Notes under the pieces: model-generated
What the model was told of the DNA's origin: nothing
The model's database searches: none
Seen by the model: only the letters and a program-made list of their open reading frames with translations
In this document: positions 61,762-64,000 of the stretch, in pieces
How positions within the stretch are numbered: position 1 is the stretch's first letter
Layout of the letters: each line of letters begins with the position of its first letter
Program-made: the position numbers and the translations under genes
Source of the DNA: Epinephelus fuscoguttatus
Taxonomy: Eukaryota > Chordata > Actinopteri > Perciformes > Serranidae
NCBI RefSeq assembly: GCF_011397635.1
Contig: NC_064757.1
Location: 30,265,839 to 30,329,838, forward strand
DNA: 64,000 nucleotides
Direction of reading: 5' to 3'

Positions 61762-61920
61762 CCATAGCCTTTTCCAGGCCCTAGTGATGTGGACGTCAAC
61801 CTCCTGTCCTCACAGACAAGGATGCTTAGAAAGAGCATCCTCTCAAGGCAAGCCTGCAGAAATAACACAACACATGGTGGGCTGCTGATAAGAAAGGCAT
61901 GGTGTTCCCTGTTCATTTAC
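58179..61920 (-). other. prr16: prr16 intron (3.7 kb)
   Basis: It is bounded by the donor GAG|GTAAATG (61920-61919) and the acceptor CACCAG (58180-58179). It has no other coding exon and no clear transposon. It contains a (GT)n tract near 61.73-61.76 kb and long unique AT-rich sequence that could hold intronic regulatory elements. Confidence 0.75.
61729..61760. repeat. (GT)n microsatellite in the prr16 intron
   Basis: About 15 GT units, about 160 bp inside the exon 1 donor. Confidence 0.9.
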
Positions 61921-62055
61921 CTCTTTGAGCTCTTTGGCTACATCCTTGAGGTCTCCCAGGATGGTTTCCAAATTCTCCACGATTGTCTTGATCTCCTTTT
62001 TCACTTTCACTTTGGAGACTACTCCTTCAGCCTCTGCATTAGGTGCCCCTGACAT
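61921..62055 (-). CDS. prr16: Largen (proline-rich 16), first coding exon
   Basis: It encodes residues 1-45, from ATG at 62055 to the donor AAAGAG|GTAAATG. Residues 15-45 (KVKVKKEIKTIVENLETILG, then DLKDVAKELKE) match the N-terminal coiled-coil region of PRR16 closely; the INSYN1 family has a looser version. The exon is 135 nt and ends in phase 0, matching the start of the exon at 58178. The first ~14 residues (MSGAPNAEAEGVVS) are variable, as in other vertebrates. The combined product is 334 residues against about 304 in human. The start is the only Met before the conserved helix. Confidence 0.88.
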
Positions 62056-62930
62056 TCTTCAGTTTATGGCACAATCTATTTCGCGAAGGATCTAAAGTCA
62101 AATCCTTTGGTCGCCACGCTGCCACTTTGCCAACGCATTTTCATTTTAGTCCTCCGCTCCCTTCACTTTTGCTCCTACATAACAGCCAGGACGGAGCGAA
62201 GTGGCGTCGGGCAGTGTTCTATATCTACCACCAGGCATGCGCAATAGAGCGTAACACAAAAAAATAACCCTTATGTCAAAATATTGTATCATACTGTCTG
62301 ACAAAAAAAGGCGGCTGTCCACAGGTTTCTTTGCCTCACACCTTCATGTCCAACAGCGAAAAAAGACGTGCCACGAATATCCTTCACGTCGAGAGAGCGC
62401 TAAATTCAACATTTTGGGAGAAAACGTCCAGCACGACCGCGTTGAAAATGTCTCAGCTGGAGTAGAGAGAGAGAAGGACACGAAGAAGAAGAAAGAGTAC
62501 ACAGGCAGTCATCCTAACCGTTACACCGCCGGTCGTTATTGTAACGGTCCATAATCCTCAGGCATCGACAGAATGGTGATACACTCCTGCTTTTTCCTCA
62601 AATAGACGCTTCTGGTAATGGCACGACCCGGAGAGCCGCCGGGTAACGACACCCCAGAGGCACTTTCCTCCGAAAAACACCCCGTCAGTTTCATCCTGTC
62701 TCCATCGCAGCCTCCTTGGAGAGTCTGAGCAACAACGTCCGGGCGCAGAGGATGCTCTCGCGCTCCTCTCTCTCTCTCTCTCTCTCCCTCACCCCCTCGC
62801 ACGCGCTCTCTCTCTCTGTTCTCTCCAGTCTTCTTCTGTGGTGCTGTTAGTTAAGTTGAGGAGGTCTCCCAGTTATTAGTTTTACGACGTGAACGGTGGT
62901 GCTTGTCGCGTTAAAATAACTTAATTAGAT
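62056..62930 (-). promoter_or_regulatory. prr16: CpG-rich promoter and 5' UTR region of prr16
   Basis: CpG sites are dense from about 62.1 to 62.92 kb (for example GTGGCGTCGGGCAG, CCGGAGAGCCGCCGGG, CGTCCGGGCGCAGAGG, CTCGCACGCGCTC), then drop away. The block lies directly upstream of the prr16 ATG. It contains a (CT)n stretch (62766-62787) and an 8-bp inverted repeat ACCGTTAC/GTAACGGT (62517-62524, 62541-62548). An 88-residue minus-strand frame (62802-62536) lies inside and is treated as leader sequence, not a gene. Confidence 0.6.
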
Positions 62931-63037
62931 CTCCAGTAGCTTCCAATAATATTGTACAGTCTTAGCTGCTGATGCTTGGCAAGTTTCTTTTGACTAACGT
63001 TAGGTTTTTGGGGTTTTTTTTCAATGCGTATTGTCCA

Positions 63038-63113
63038 TTCTTCTTCTTCTTCTTCTTCTTCTTCTTCTTCTTCTTCTTCTTCTTCTTCTTCTTCTTCTTC
63101 TTCTTCTTCTTCT
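63038..63113. repeat. (TTC)n / (GAA)n trinucleotide tract
   Basis: About 25 uninterrupted TTC units on the plus strand (GAA on the minus strand), flanked by a T-rich stretch. Glutamate- and phenylalanine-rich frames across it are artefacts. Confidence 0.95.
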
Positions 63114-63402
63114 GTGCAATACCAGTACAGCCTCCTGAAACTCTGTATCCTCATTTGAGGACATCACATTTTGGGTTTACTTGACCTTATCCTTGATTCT
63201 TCTTAACTTAGACCTGTTGTCCTCTCAGTCTATTATTTTATTTTATTTAATTTTATTTATTATATTTTATTATCTTTATTAATATTTTTTGCTTTTATTT
63301 TTCACTGCTCACAATCATCTCTCAAGTGCAGTATCAATATACCCTCCTGAAACTCTGCATTCTCATATGAGGACATTACATTTTGGGTTTACTCGACCTT
63401 AT
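63113..63402. repeat. Direct duplication of an ~75-bp segment
   Basis: 63113-63190 and 63327-63402 share CTCCTGAAACTCTG, then ATTCTCATATGAGGACAT-like sequence and ACATTTTGGGTTTAC, followed by TCGACCTTAT. The spacer is AT-rich. It is probably part of a dispersed repeat. Confidence 0.7.
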
Positions 63403-64000
63403 ACTGTTGTCCTCATTTGTGGATACTTTTTTGTGCCATGCAGTGGAAGTAAGCGCACAATACACCAATCTATATAAAAACAAGATGGCAGCCATCTTTT
63501 ATGGTTGAAAGTTGTTTATTCATGATTATGTCTGTAGTTTGATATGGCAACAAATCTGACCAATTTTAGCAACAGTCACAAGCTAAGACACTATTAATTA
63601 GGAAGTACTCATTTGAAGACATTGGGATTTTATTGTCATCTTGTTTAAGGACGTTGGGACTTAATTACTGGTAATAATGTTTAGTTTTTGATACTTAATG
63701 GGTCCTACTGATCCCAAATAACTAGGAGAAATTAAAAATGAATGCCAAACAAAAGTTAGGGTCTCAGGAGGATAGGCTAAACTGTACAATATCTATACTA
63801 TCCCAGCAGTAAATAAAGTCAAATCAACCATTCAGTCTGTCGCTTAATTATATTTTCCTTCTCTTATATTGCTTTTTGTTTTTTATACTGTTTGCTTATT
63901 ATATTGCTCTTTGTTTTGTACTGTTTACTTATTAAACTGACCTGTGTTTTTCTTTTTACCTATATGTACGTATATAGTGCTTTGTGTTCTTTTCTACTGT

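Larger units (their letters stand above)
62931..64000. other. Region upstream of prr16
   Basis: No gene is recognised. It contains the TTC tract (63038-63113), two copies of an ~75-bp repeat (63113-63190, 63327-63402), AT-rich sequence, and a short tandem TTATATTGCT..TTTGTTTT..ACTGTTT duplication near 63870-63940. Confidence 0.6.

Noticed and set aside
61843..61920. Extension of prr16 exon 1 past LKE
   Set aside because: GAG|GTAAATG is a good donor, and the conserved coiled coil resumes exactly at 58178.
62536..62802. 88-residue minus-strand open frame above prr16
   Set aside because: It starts in a (GA)n stretch of the CpG-rich leader. Its sequence is not part of PRR16, and the frame is closed before the prr16 start.
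1..64000. CRISPR arrays, operons, riboswitches or phage-like islands
   Set aside because: The DNA is vertebrate. The regular repeats found are microsatellites, a minisatellite and transposon copies.

Overview
The window is nuclear DNA of a ray-finned fish, most likely a percomorph teleost. The evidence is: three vertebrate genes with introns and consensus splice sites; long low-GC non-coding stretches with many (CA)n, (TTC)n and poly-A tracts; and repeat families typical of teleosts (piggyBac-like MITEs bounded by TTAA, hAT-like elements, a tRNA-headed SINE present in three copies, LINE 3' ends). Nothing looks bacterial, viral or organellar, and no complete autonomous transposon was seen.

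Three protein-coding genes are supported, all on the minus strand. From high to low coordinates they are: prr16 (Largen; two coding exons at 62055-61921 and 58178-57309, with a CpG-rich promoter just above 62.06 kb); pheta1 (fam109a/IPIP27A; single coding exon 44548-43646, with an inferred non-coding first exon near 46.05-46.14 kb); and the 5' half of sh2b3 (LNK; first coding exon 15032-13833, with an inferred CpG-rich non-coding first exon near 36.2-36.6 kb). The later sh2b3 exons (rest of the PH domain, SH2 domain, C-terminus) were not found and should lie beyond position 1. pheta1 and sh2b3 are also neighbours in human 12q24, which supports both calls. In human they are divergent; here they run in tandem. 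prr16 lies on 5q23 in human, so its position here is a linkage worth checking.

The proteins act in separate processes. Sh2b3 is an adaptor that restrains cytokine-receptor/JAK signalling. Pheta1 is a PH-domain endosomal adaptor that binds OCRL-type inositol 5-phosphatases through a C-terminal F&H motif. Prr16/Largen promotes cell growth through translation. They are not an operon or a functional cluster.

Layout: 1-13.8 kb is sh2b3 intron with an ~60-bp minisatellite, a degenerate initiator-tRNA-Met copy and several MITEs. 15.1-36.2 kb is the sh2b3 5' intron with nested hAT-like insertions. 36.7-43.6 kb is intergenic with two foldback elements, one holding a perfect 45-bp inverted repeat. 46.3-57.3 kb is intergenic with SINEs and LINE fragments. 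58.2-61.9 kb is the prr16 intron. 62.9-64 kb is upstream sequence with a 76-bp TTC tract and a duplicated ~75-bp segment. I found no previously undescribed biological system. The most unusual items are the foldback transposons, the anticodon-changed tRNA pseudogene and the gene order.
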